A stretch of DNA of 50,314 nt from JBBRMU01 sp038230655 (GTDB lineage Bacteria > Patescibacteriota > Microgenomatia > UBA1406 > GWC2-37-13): contig JBBRMU010000008.1 in NCBI GenBank assembly GCA_038230655.1, positions 1 to 50,314 of the forward strand. The letters are read 5' to 3'. The position numbers and the translations under genes were made by a program. Of this stretch, positions 43,506 through 50,314 are shown one piece after another (within the stretch, counting starts at the first letter, position 1; each line of letters opens with the position of its first letter). The notes beneath the pieces are model-generated. The model ran no database searches and was not told where the DNA came from. It was given only the letters and a program-made list of their open reading frames with translations.

Positions 43506-45467
43506 ATGCAGAGATTTATCACGTTTTTTTTAGTCACTATAAGTTTATTCCTAATACCACAAGCCGTTTCAGCACAACAGTCACAAACAACTGGTTTCAG
43601 GGCTGTATGCTTAGAGCCTCATCGATGTAACCATGAAGACGCTGGCTGTTCTGTTCAAAGTGGACACCGCGTTAGATTATATTCTAAAACCAATAAACTC
43701 ACTCCAAACAGTGAGGCTTATCTTATCGAATGTGTTTCCTATACCTTAGACAATAACCCACCAAAATTCGTATGCACAACTGCAAACTCTAACCTTGATA
43801 AGGAAGCATTCTGTGGTAGCTCAGCTAGCCCAACATGTCAACAATATGACTTCTACAGTAAACTCCACGCCGATATCAACTACTCAATTGATACAGAATT
43901 CGTAAAGAATTTTAAAGGACGTTCAGAGGACGATCTAAAACCAGGTGATGAATATGGAGTTTTCTTATTTAATCCGAATAAAGAGAAACTCGATCCTACT
44001 AAGATAGTCAAAACTGATGCCAATGGAGATATACCTGTTGTAGAGTGGCAGAGTTATACTACTAGAGCACATGATCGACGATTTATGGCTCTAACACTGA
44101 TAAAGCAAATAGTCACTCCCACCCCCATCAAGACACCTACACAAGCAGCAACTGGCGCAACATCATCTGCTACTAGTAAAGGTGGTGTAGGTCAAGCAAC
44201 AATACCTTTTTCTGGGTCTGGTACGAGCACACCTGTCATAAGCAATATTCCAACTGATGGTTGTGACAATGTTAAGTATGATCCTGCCGGAACTGTATTT
44301 GATGCAGCAAGCTTAGAACCAATTCCAAATGCTAATGTAACACTTAACAAACAGGTTAATGGCGCTTTTGAAGATGCTGCACAGTCTGAATTCGGTATCG
44401 TAAATCCGTATAGAACTCTTTCCAATGGTCAATTTAGCTTCATAGTCTCCGATGGGACATATAAGCTTTCTCCTACAGTAGGAAACTACGTATATCCAAT
44501 AAATGATATAACAAAGGTAAACCAAAACTACACTGCAGCCTACACAGATCTTTACCCAGCTTCGACAGGAGAAGAGATTGTCCAGAAAGGTGCTCTCCAA
44601 CATCGAGATATTCCAATGCAACCAAACACCCAAACTGGATATACTTATCCTCTACAGGTACTATCTTTTTTTCAAGACTTAAATAAAGCTACAGGAGAGT
44701 TGATAATAGATGGACGTGTTTCTCACCCTTTAGCTAGAATTAACGTCTATAGTGTAGTCAAAAACATAAATGATGATACAAAAATGGACCAAGGAACACT
44801 TATTAAGAGTTATCAAGCAGACAAGAGCGGATTGTTCAACTTTAAACTAAGTCAGCATGACTTGAAGCAAGGAGAAATGTTTGGTCAACTAGAGTTTGTG
44901 AAGATAAATCTTGCAAACCCCACCTCAACAGATCAAGATCCAAATAGTAAACTTATCTTACCTATTCAACCTATACCTAACTACTTGGAGGGGTACGCAT
45001 ACAGCTCTACTCATCAGGTGATACCTAATGCTCTTGTTCAGATCAAAATGGACTACTCAAGTATTCCTTATTATCAAACATATGCTGATAAGACCGGATT
45101 TTTTAAGATTTCTTCTGAGTTCCTACCTTTCAATAATTACTCAATAAAGTATATTGGCCTATCTGGAAATAATACGGTGACAACTTCAGATTTTATCGCA
45201 CAAAACGTTAGTACCACTCAAAAGATGAACACTGATTTTTATAGCTATAAAAATCAGAAGAATGAAAATCTCCCACCTCCATCAACACCTCCAGAAATGA
45301 ATCTAAGTGGGAGTCCTACTAATGACCCTGATAAAGACAAGCACCCAATGGAGTTTAACTCTAACTTAGTAACGGCGGTTGTGATACTCATGATATTAGG
45401 AGTAGTTGCAGCGATAGTAGGCATCTATATTCTCAAAAGCAAAGGTAAAAATAACCTTCCCCAGTAG
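43506..45467 (+). CDS. Surface protein with carboxypeptidase-regulatory-like repeats
   Basis: 653 residues starting MQRFITFFLVTISLFLIPQA, a clear signal peptide ending near VSAQQ. A Cys-rich N-terminal part (about 30-110: FRAVCLEPHRC, EDAGCSV, IECVSY, FVCTTAN, AFCGSS, PTCQQY) is followed by a Thr/Pro/Ser linker and then three or four beta-sandwich modules such as AGTVFDAASLEPIPNANVTL and LEGYAYSSTHQVIPNALVQI, typical of carboxypeptidase regulatory-like folds. A C-terminal membrane anchor (about 623-645) and a basic tail end it. It is probably wall- or membrane-bound with an extended stalk; binding partner unknown. Confidence 0.75.
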   Translation: MQRFITFFLVTISLFLIPQAVSAQQSQTTGFRAVCLEPHRCNHEDAGCSVQSGHRVRLYSKTNKLTPNSEAYLIECVSYTLDNNPPKFVCTTANSNLDKEAFCGSSASPTCQQYDFYSKLHADINYSIDTEFVKNFKGRSEDDLKPGDEYGVFLFNPNKEKLDPTKIVKTDANGDIPVVEWQSYTTRAHDRRFMALTLIKQIVTPTPIKTPTQAATGATSSATSKGGVGQATIPFSGSGTSTPVISNIPTDGCDNVKYDPAGTVFDAASLEPIPNANVTLNKQVNGAFEDAAQSEFGIVNPYRTLSNGQFSFIVSDGTYKLSPTVGNYVYPINDITKVNQNYTAAYTDLYPASTGEEIVQKGALQHRDIPMQPNTQTGYTYPLQVLSFFQDLNKATGELIIDGRVSHPLARINVYSVVKNINDDTKMDQGTLIKSYQADKSGLFNFKLSQHDLKQGEMFGQLEFVKINLANPTSTDQDPNSKLILPIQPIPNYLEGYAYSSTHQVIPNALVQIKMDYSSIPYYQTYADKTGFFKISSEFLPFNNYSIKYIGLSGNNTVTTSDFIAQNVSTTQKMNTDFYSYKNQKNENLPPPSTPPEMNLSGSPTNDPDKDKHPMEFNSNLVTAVVILMILGVVAAIVGIYILKSKGKNNLPQ

Positions 45468-45474
45468 TATTGAG

Positions 45475-46260
45475 TTATGATAACAAATCGGATCTTTTCT
45501 TCAGCGTCTCTTCATATGATTGTATGATCTGCCACTCTGAGATTTCTTTGTGGTTGCCTGATAATAAAACTTTAGGAACTTTATTCCCCTTAAAATTTTC
45601 AGGTCTAGTATATTGAGGATACTCAAGCAACTTTACATTCTCTACTCCTTTTTTGAGGAGATTAATTAGATGAATATCAGATGGAAATAACTTAAGTAAT
45701 TTTTTAAGATCGACTTCAAAAAAACTCTCAAACTGCGTAGCATCACTCTTTTTCAAAACTCCAGGTATTAAACGAACTATAGAGTCTACGATAGCTGCGG
45801 CCGTGATTTCTCCGCCAGTCATAACGAAGTCACCTAATGATACTTCTTCATCTATAAAGTCACGCACCCTCTCATCTACTTCTTCATAGTGACCCGCGAT
45901 GATAACTATTTCATCAAGCAGAGAATACTCTTTTGTAATACTCTGAGAATACTTTCGGCCTTTCGGGGTAGTAAGAAGAATTTTCTGTTTGGAAGAGCCT
46001 TGGAGGTTAGAAAGACCTCCTGCATGAGCTAAACTATTCACAGATTTCAACGCATTATAGATTGGTTCCACACATAGGACCATTCCTGCTCCTCCTCCGT
46101 AAGGATGATCATCAACGCTCCCGTAGTTGTCTAAGGCGAACTCTCTTAAATTCACTATATTGATTTCTACTAGTCCCTTAGACTGGGCTCTCTTAACAAT
46201 ACTTTCGTCAATGAATCCGGATATCATTTTCGGGAAAAGCGTAATAATAGTTATTTTCAT
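45475..46260 (-). CDS. trmD: tRNA (guanine-37-N1)-methyltransferase
   Basis: 261 residues. Begins ITIITLFPKMISGFIDESIV, then DHPYGGGAGMVLCVEPIY, and the trefoil-knot SAM site LLTTPKGRKYSQ, IIAGHYEEVDERVRDF, SLGDFVMTGGEIAA-like with ITAAAIVDSIVRLIPG. The C-terminal helical domain is present (about 170-255). It methylates G37 next to the anticodon to prevent frameshifting. It is 14 nt from the divergent yidD gene and converges with the surface protein gene. Confidence 0.95.
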   Translation of the reverse strand: MKITIITLFPKMISGFIDESIVKRAQSKGLVEINIVNLREFALDNYGSVDDHPYGGGAGMVLCVEPIYNALKSVNSLAHAGGLSNLQGSSKQKILLTTPKGRKYSQSITKEYSLLDEIVIIAGHYEEVDERVRDFIDEEVSLGDFVMTGGEITAAAIVDSIVRLIPGVLKKSDATQFESFFEVDLKKLLKLFPSDIHLINLLKKGVENVKLLEYPQYTRPENFKGNKVPKVLLSGNHKEISEWQIIQSYEETLKKRSDLLS

Positions 46261-46274
46261 GTTACTATTGTACT

Positions 46275-46508
46275 ATGCAGACGATAATTTTAAAGCTGAT
46301 CCGTTTTTATCAAAATACGCGCGTATTTCATATTAAGCTCCTTGAACGACTTTTTATGTCAGACTCTATCTGTCGTTTTACACCTACTTGTTCTGAGTAC
46401 ACATATCTGGCTGTGAAGAAATATGGAGTTGCAAAGGGTTGCTGGTTTGGCTTTAGGAGGATTCTTCGATGTCACCCCTGGTCAAAGGGTGGGTATGACC
46501 CTATGTAG
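46275..46508 (+). CDS. yidD: Membrane protein insertion efficiency factor YidD
   Basis: 77 residues, the usual size. Shows RFTPTCSEYTYLAVKKYG and RILRCHPWSKGGYDP, the conserved signature. The family aids membrane insertion through YidC and is usually found between rnpA and yidC. Here it stands beside trmD instead. There is no oxaA/yidC or rpmH in the window. Confidence 0.93.
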   Translation: MQTIILKLIRFYQNTRVFHIKLLERLFMSDSICRFTPTCSEYTYLAVKKYGVAKGCWFGFRRILRCHPWSKGGYDPM

Positions 46509-46532
46509 CCAGTAAGTAAGTGGATTTTATCA

Positions 46533-46988
46533 TCAATCTGCCTCATGGAGATCAACTCGTGTTTCCTGGTTATCATCAAATAATATAGTTCCGTGTACTT
46601 TAAATCTATTTACCATTGCGTACAACTTTCTACTGGCTGATCCGTATCCATCGTACTTATCGTACAATGATAAAGATCCTTCAGCAATTTGGAAAAAGAG
46701 ATCAATATCTTTTTCAGCAGCATTGTAGGCACCCAAAACTGATCTTAGACTTGGAGCGTCTACATGACGTGGTATCTGAGCTCTATCTGCATTTATCTCT
46801 ACTGGAACATAGACCGTACTCAACATATTTCTCGCTTCAAGGAATTCATCTAGATGATCTGGAGCTACTCCACTTTTTATTAAGAAATCTATGTAGTCGG
46901 GATGGATATCATGGCTTTTACTTAGCACCTCTTTATCATCCTGAGTTATTTTATTTATATCTGTTTGGTTGGGCTGTTTTTCATCCAT
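46533..46988 (-). CDS. Hypothetical cytoplasmic protein
   Basis: 151 residues, acidic and without membrane segments or Cys. It contains a helical middle (HPDYIDFLIKSGVAPDHLDE) and a C-terminal patch with KLYAMVNRFKVHGTILFDD. No family recognised. It diverges from clpB; an extended -10 (TGGTATAAT) lies 22 nt before its ATG, inside a shared control region that also carries the CIRCE-like site. Confidence 0.6.
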   Translation of the reverse strand: MDEKQPNQTDINKITQDDKEVLSKSHDIHPDYIDFLIKSGVAPDHLDEFLEARNMLSTVYVPVEINADRAQIPRHVDAPSLRSVLGAYNAAEKDIDLFFQIAEGSLSLYDKYDGYGSASRKLYAMVNRFKVHGTILFDDNQETRVDLHEAD

Positions 46989-47010
46989 AGTTAAATTTGA
47001 ATAAGTTATT

Positions 47011-47019
47011 ATTATACCA
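47011..47019 (-). promoter_or_regulatory. Extended -10 promoter of the 151-aa protein
   Basis: Minus-strand TGGTATAAT, a perfect extended -10, 22 nt before the ATG at 46988. It abuts the divergent clpB promoter. Confidence 0.5.
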
Positions 47020-47020
47020 C

Positions 47021-47049
47021 TTGAATTTTAAATAGAGGGGATTTATAAT
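47021..47049 (+). promoter_or_regulatory. Promoter of clpB
   Basis: TTGAAT (47021-47026), 17-nt spacer, TATAAT (47044-47049). The predicted transcription start at about 47056 falls inside the CIRCE-like palindrome, the classic arrangement for HrcA control. Confidence 0.75.
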
Positions 47050-47053
47050 TAAA

Positions 47054-47080
47054 TTAGCACTTAAAGTTATGTTTTGCTAA
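47054..47080 (+). promoter_or_regulatory. CIRCE-like HrcA operator upstream of clpB
   Basis: The sequence has the 9-9-9 layout of CIRCE (TTAGCACTC-N9-GAGTGCTAA). Left arm TTAGCACTT matches 8 of 9, right arm TTTTGCTAA matches 6 of 9, 14 of 18 in all, with the outer six bases of each arm (TTAGCA/TGCTAA) perfect. It lies over the predicted transcription start and ends 7 nt before the clpB ATG. This predicts repression by HrcA and induction by heat or misfolded protein. HrcA itself is not in the window. Confidence 0.7.
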
Positions 47081-47087
47081 TATCACT

Positions 47088-49229
47088 ATGGAAATGCGCT
47101 ACCAGCCACCAAAAGACGATCAAAATGCACTGGAAAAGTATACAGTTAACCTCTCAAGACAGGCAAAAGACGGTAGCCTTGATCCTGTAATTGGAAGAGA
47201 TGATGAGGTAAGGCGAGTTATCCAGATTCTATCCCGGAGAACTAAAAATAATCCTGTACTCCTTGGCGATCCTGGAGTAGGGAAAACTGCTATTGTTGAA
47301 GGGCTTGCTCAAAGAATCATATCTGGAGATATTCCTGATACTTTAAAGAGCAAACAGATTTTGAGCTTGGATTTAGCAGGGATGCTTGCGGGCGCTGCGT
47401 ACCGGGGTGAGTTCGAGCAGCGCCTGAAAAGTGTCCTTGAAGGTATCGAAAAAGGAGCAGGAATGTATATTCTTTTTATCGATGAACTACACACAATTGT
47501 CGGAGCGGGTGGTGCTGAAGGTGCGGTAGACGCCGGAAACATGCTCAAACCCATGCTCGCCCGTGGTAAACTTCACGCAATTGGCGCTACGACAGTTCGA
47601 GAGTATCGTCAATACATCGAAAAGGACCCTGCACTTGAACGAAGATTTCAGCCAGTATTTATTGAAGAACCCTCCCACGAAAGCTCACTTGCCATCCTGA
47701 GGGGTATCAAAGAAAAGTATGAAGTTCATCATGGAATTAAGATCTCGGATGATGCCTTAATCGCTGCAGTTAACCTATCCGTTCGTTACATCACTGATAG
47801 ATTCTTACCTGATAAAGCAATTGACCTTATCGATGAAGCGGCAGCAGCGACAAAAATTGAAATTGACTCGATGCCAACAGCGCTTGATCAAATTAAAAGA
47901 AAAATTATCCAGTATGATATTGAACTTGCAGCACTAAAAAATGAGAAAGGTGTTGAGGCACGAAAAGAAGCCATTGAGAAGGATCGGAAAGAATTACAGC
48001 TGCAGTTTGATAAGCTCCATAAAAAATGGCAGGAACAGAAAGAAATTATCTCTCAGCTTCAGAAAGAACTTGTTAAGTTGGATCAACTCAGATCAGAGCT
48101 TGAAAAAGCTGAGCGTGAAGTGCTTCTTGAAAAAGCCGCTGAGCTGAAATATGGAAAAATCCCACAGGTAGAAAGAAAATTAAAAGAGTTACAGAGTAAA
48201 TGGTCGGATATACCTACAAATGAAAGAATTTTAAAGGAGCAAGTTACTGAAGAAGATGTTGCAAAAGTTGTTGGCAGATGGACAAGAATTCCAGTAACCA
48301 GATTGATGGAAACTGAGTCAGAGAAATTAGCAGATTTGGAGAAAGATCTCAAAAAAAAGGTTGTTGGACAAGATAAAGCAGTAACCAAAGTTGCAAATGC
48401 AATTAGGAGATCAAGAGCAGGGCTTTCCGAGGAAAATAAACCAATAGGTTCCTTTCTCTTTCTTGGCCCGACTGGCGTCGGGAAAACTGAGACAGCTAAG
48501 GCTTTAGCCAGTACACTTTTTAATGATGAAAAGGCAATGATTAGAATTGATATGAGTGAGTATCAGGAACCTCATACAATTGCACGTTTGATCGGAGCTC
48601 CTCCAGGATACATTGGATATGAAGAAGGTGGACAGTTAACAGAAGCTGTCAGACGAAAACCATACTCAGTTGTTTTGTTCGATGAAGTAGAAAAAGCTCA
48701 CCCACAAGTGTTTAACGTTTTTCTTCAGCTACTCGACGACGGACGATTAACTGATGGAAGAGGGAGAACTGTTAACTTTAAGAATACAATTATTATCTTA
48801 ACTTCAAATCTGGGGAGTGACATTTATCGTAAAGAGAAAAATCTAGAGAAAAGAGACGCTGAAGTAATGAATGCTGTCAAAAACTACTTTAAACCCGAGT
48901 TTATCAATAGGTTAGACTCTATTGTGATCTTTAACTCATTAAATGATGAGATGATGAAGAAAATTGTTGAGCTTCAACTAGAGGATGTTAATATACGGCT
49001 GGAGAAGCAAGGCCTATACATGGAAATTACAGAAAGTGTGAAAAAGTATTTACTAGTCTGTGGATTTGATGAAGTTTACGGTGCAAGACCGCTTAAAAGA
49101 ACTGTCAATGAGCTGATTGTTGATGAAATTGCTTTACAAATTGTGGAAGGCAAAATCAAACCACCTGATAGGATTGTCGTTGACTATCGACAGAATAAAG
49201 TTCAAATTTCAGTAAAAAAACCAAACTAA
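47088..49229 (+). CDS. clpB: ClpB-type AAA+ disaggregase lacking the N-domain
   Basis: 713 residues; full ClpB is about 860. The usual N-terminal repeat domain is missing: the protein starts a few residues before LEKYTVNLSRQAKDGSLDPV, the opening of AAA domain 1. Walker A1 GDPGVGKT (about 61-68), Walker B FIDELHTI. A long coiled M-domain (about 270-385) has the ClpB type motif AAELKYGKIPQVE. AAA domain 2 has Walker A GPTGVGKT (about 459-466) and LFDEVEKAHP, then RPLKR near the C-terminus. It should resolve protein aggregates with DnaK. The ATP sites and M-domain are intact, so this is a functional short form rather than a fragment. Its 3' end overlaps a small convergent gene. Confidence 0.93.
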   Translation: MEMRYQPPKDDQNALEKYTVNLSRQAKDGSLDPVIGRDDEVRRVIQILSRRTKNNPVLLGDPGVGKTAIVEGLAQRIISGDIPDTLKSKQILSLDLAGMLAGAAYRGEFEQRLKSVLEGIEKGAGMYILFIDELHTIVGAGGAEGAVDAGNMLKPMLARGKLHAIGATTVREYRQYIEKDPALERRFQPVFIEEPSHESSLAILRGIKEKYEVHHGIKISDDALIAAVNLSVRYITDRFLPDKAIDLIDEAAAATKIEIDSMPTALDQIKRKIIQYDIELAALKNEKGVEARKEAIEKDRKELQLQFDKLHKKWQEQKEIISQLQKELVKLDQLRSELEKAEREVLLEKAAELKYGKIPQVERKLKELQSKWSDIPTNERILKEQVTEEDVAKVVGRWTRIPVTRLMETESEKLADLEKDLKKKVVGQDKAVTKVANAIRRSRAGLSEENKPIGSFLFLGPTGVGKTETAKALASTLFNDEKAMIRIDMSEYQEPHTIARLIGAPPGYIGYEEGGQLTEAVRRKPYSVVLFDEVEKAHPQVFNVFLQLLDDGRLTDGRGRTVNFKNTIIILTSNLGSDIYRKEKNLEKRDAEVMNAVKNYFKPEFINRLDSIVIFNSLNDEMMKKIVELQLEDVNIRLEKQGLYMEITESVKKYLLVCGFDEVYGARPLKRTVNELIVDEIALQIVEGKIKPPDRIVVDYRQNKVQISVKKPN

Positions 49230-49342
49230 TAACTGACACCTGAAAAGTGGCCAGATAGGTATCCTCTAACAGTTTTCGTCGCTGGGAAAAGTCCCGCATA
49301 TAGAAAAACGGCTCCCATTACTTTTAGAATTATTGTTTTCAT
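49226..49342 (-). CDS. 38-residue hydrophobic peptide with strong Shine-Dalgarno
   Basis: ATG at 49342, TAG at 49226-49228. The product begins MKTIILKVMGAVFLYAGLFP and ends SGHFSGVSY; the first 20 residues form one hydrophobic helix, then a basic TKTVRGY turn. GGAGGTG, a perfect Shine-Dalgarno core, lies 6 nt before the ATG, one of only two such sites found here. The gene's last codons overlap the clpB stop by 4 nt on the other strand. No family recognised; small membrane peptide, unknown role. Confidence 0.6.
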   Translation of the reverse strand: MKTIILKVMGAVFLYAGLFPATKTVRGYLSGHFSGVSY

Positions 49343-49438
49343 ATTTCTCACCTCCAATCCTGAGTTCTATTATTCCACAGAGTAGCGATATTTCGGTAAT
49401 ATTTAAGCGAGAGTAGAGTAATATTGAAGATCAGACAG

Positions 49439-50314
49439 TTAGTTCCAAGAAAGGCTTACTGATGCATTTCCTGTACTATCATAGTACTCCACAACAATTG
49501 GGTATGTCCCTGTTGCCGGTACAGTTACTGTAAAAGTATGAGGTGTGGCCGATTGATTTATCCAGTCATTGTGTACTGTAGAGTTATTGACATATACCCG
49601 TTCTCCATCATCATGTGAAGTTGTAAAGGTATGCGTACCAGCCGTCAATTGGACACTACCTGTCCATCTGACTGAGAAATGATCAACATTTACTCCAATT
49701 CCCGGAGAGTTATAGCCCCAGTTAAAGTTGATAGCTGTGTCTGTGCGAGTAAAGATTTGATTTGCCGAGTCTAAATGAACTCTGACCCCATTTATTACTG
49801 GATCATTGAAGTACTGAGCAACAAATCCTTGAGAGCTTAGATATCCGCATCTTGGAGCCTGTGATGAAACAGCGGTTCCAACCTGTGAAAGGATTATGTC
49901 ATAATCTAGTGAGTTTATTGTTTGGTCACAGTTAACATCTGCACAGTTTGCAGTTGTTGAAGAACATATCCGTCCCCGTTGTGCTCTGTACGCATTTATA
50001 TCACTAATATTCACGTATCCATCATGATTTATATCGGCACGTCTTGTGTCAAGTGTAGGTGTAGGAGTCGGCGGGAGTGGTGTTAAAGTGCGCGTAGGAG
50101 TCGGTGGAAAAGGAGTTGACGTTGGTATTGTTGTAGGTGTGAGAGTTGCAAAAGTTGTTGGAATTGGAGATGCTGTTGGAATAGGTGATGGACCTACAGT
50201 AAACTCATATGCCCCTATATCGCAAGTCGAACCATAAGGTCGGCTAATGCCAAAGTAATCGTTTGTTATTCCTGAAATACAGGATCCAGAATCTATTCCT
50301 GGTGATGTTGACTG
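49439..50314 (-). CDS. Surface beta-helix protein with dockerin and PA14 (5' end beyond window)
   Basis: The frame is open from the right edge to the stop at 49439, about 291 residues. The visible part begins inside the end of a parallel beta-helix domain (DYFGISRPYGSTCDIGAYEF, the typical last repeat of 'choice-of-anchor Q' proteins), continues through a Thr/Pro linker, then a dockerin with two Ca-binding loops (DINHDGYVNISDI and DVNCDQTINSLDY), and finishes with a PA14 domain (WGYNSPGIGVNVDHFSVRW, SHDDGERVYVN). The PA14 and dockerin parts are close to those at 20600-21000 and 29510-29660. A secreted or surface-bound polysaccharide-interacting protein. Confidence 0.82.
   Translation of the reverse strand, partial: QSTSPGIDSGSCISGITNDYFGISRPYGSTCDIGAYEFTVGPSPIPTASPIPTTFATLTPTTIPTSTPFPPTPTRTLTPLPPTPTPTLDTRRADINHDGYVNISDINAYRAQRGRICSSTTANCADVNCDQTINSLDYDIILSQVGTAVSSQAPRCGYLSSQGFVAQYFNDPVINGVRVHLDSANQIFTRTDTAINFNWGYNSPGIGVNVDHFSVRWTGSVQLTAGTHTFTTSHDDGERVYVNNSTVHNDWINQSATPHTFTVTVPATGTYPIVVEYYDSTGNASVSLSWN

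Noticed and set aside
46616..46990. 124-codon plus-strand frame opposite the 151-aa hypothetical protein.
   Set aside because: No start signal; the minus frame has an extended -10 promoter and more normal composition.
50046..50237. 63-codon Gly/Val repeat frame at the right end.
   Set aside because: It is the antisense reading of the Thr/Pro-rich linker of the dockerin/PA14 surface protein.
1..50314. tRNA genes, CRISPR array, prophage or insertion sequence.
   Set aside because: No regular spaced repeats, transposase or integrase frames, terminal repeats or tRNA-like TTCGA/CCA structures were recognised in the gaps by eye.

Overview
The window is about 50 kb of AT-rich, gene-dense DNA with short intergenic gaps, frequent ATGA overlaps and many membrane-anchored proteins carrying Thr/Pro-rich linkers. 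Dockerin-type surface proteins, small UBA-like/multi-TM proteins, an isolated purine gene and little other biosynthesis suggest a Candidate Phyla Radiation (Patescibacteria) bacterium, perhaps a Microgenomates-type lineage. That placement is inference: there is no rRNA or ribosomal-protein operon here to confirm it. No tRNA, CRISPR array, prophage or insertion sequence was recognised.

Layout. (1) 1-7061, minus strand: one operon behind a good TTGATA-17-TATACT promoter encodes a UDP-sugar dehydrogenase, a processive GT2 synthase, a heparinase II/III-like lyase joined to a polysaccharide deacetylase (now split by a 1-nt frameshift) and a secreted beta-sandwich protein. It looks like a self-contained synthase-dependent pathway for a uronate-containing, N-acetylated (glycosaminoglycan-like) exopolysaccharide. 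(2) 7.1-10.7 kb: two small envelope proteins, purD, a 65-aa membrane protein and a membrane-anchored cupredoxin. (3) 10.7-14.6 kb: two overlapping genes, each with two GH130-type propellers. (4) 14.7-18.2 kb: a hypothetical protein, an MgtA-type P-type ATPase and two tiny genes. (5) 18.3-32 kb: a 1211-aa surface GH5 protein, a polyprenyl synthase interrupted by TAA, two GT-C-like membrane proteins, a decayed surface-protein pseudogene, SppA, an AlkA-like glycosylase and an 883-aa dockerin protein related to the GH5 protein. (6) 32-41.6 kb: a triple zinc ribbon, an ABC exporter whose permease is cut by TGA, a 20-aa Lys-rich gene, a beta-CASP nuclease, a Pro-rich membrane protein and a gldA-gldF-gldG-like operon with gltX at its end. 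(7) 41.6-50.3 kb: superoxide dismutase with a palindromic upstream site, membrane proteins, trmD, yidD, ClpB without its N-domain under a CIRCE-like operator, a 38-aa gene with a strong Shine-Dalgarno, and the 3' part of another beta-helix/dockerin/PA14 surface protein.

Two themes cross the window. First, several genes have a recognisable promoter whose -10 lies only 6-10 nt before the start codon, so their mRNAs should be leaderless or nearly so, whereas clear Shine-Dalgarno sites were seen only before two tiny genes. Second, four genes are disrupted (one frameshift, two single in-frame stops at positions that look like Tyr and Trp, one heavily decayed gene). This is either active gene decay or assembly error, and read mapping would tell them apart.
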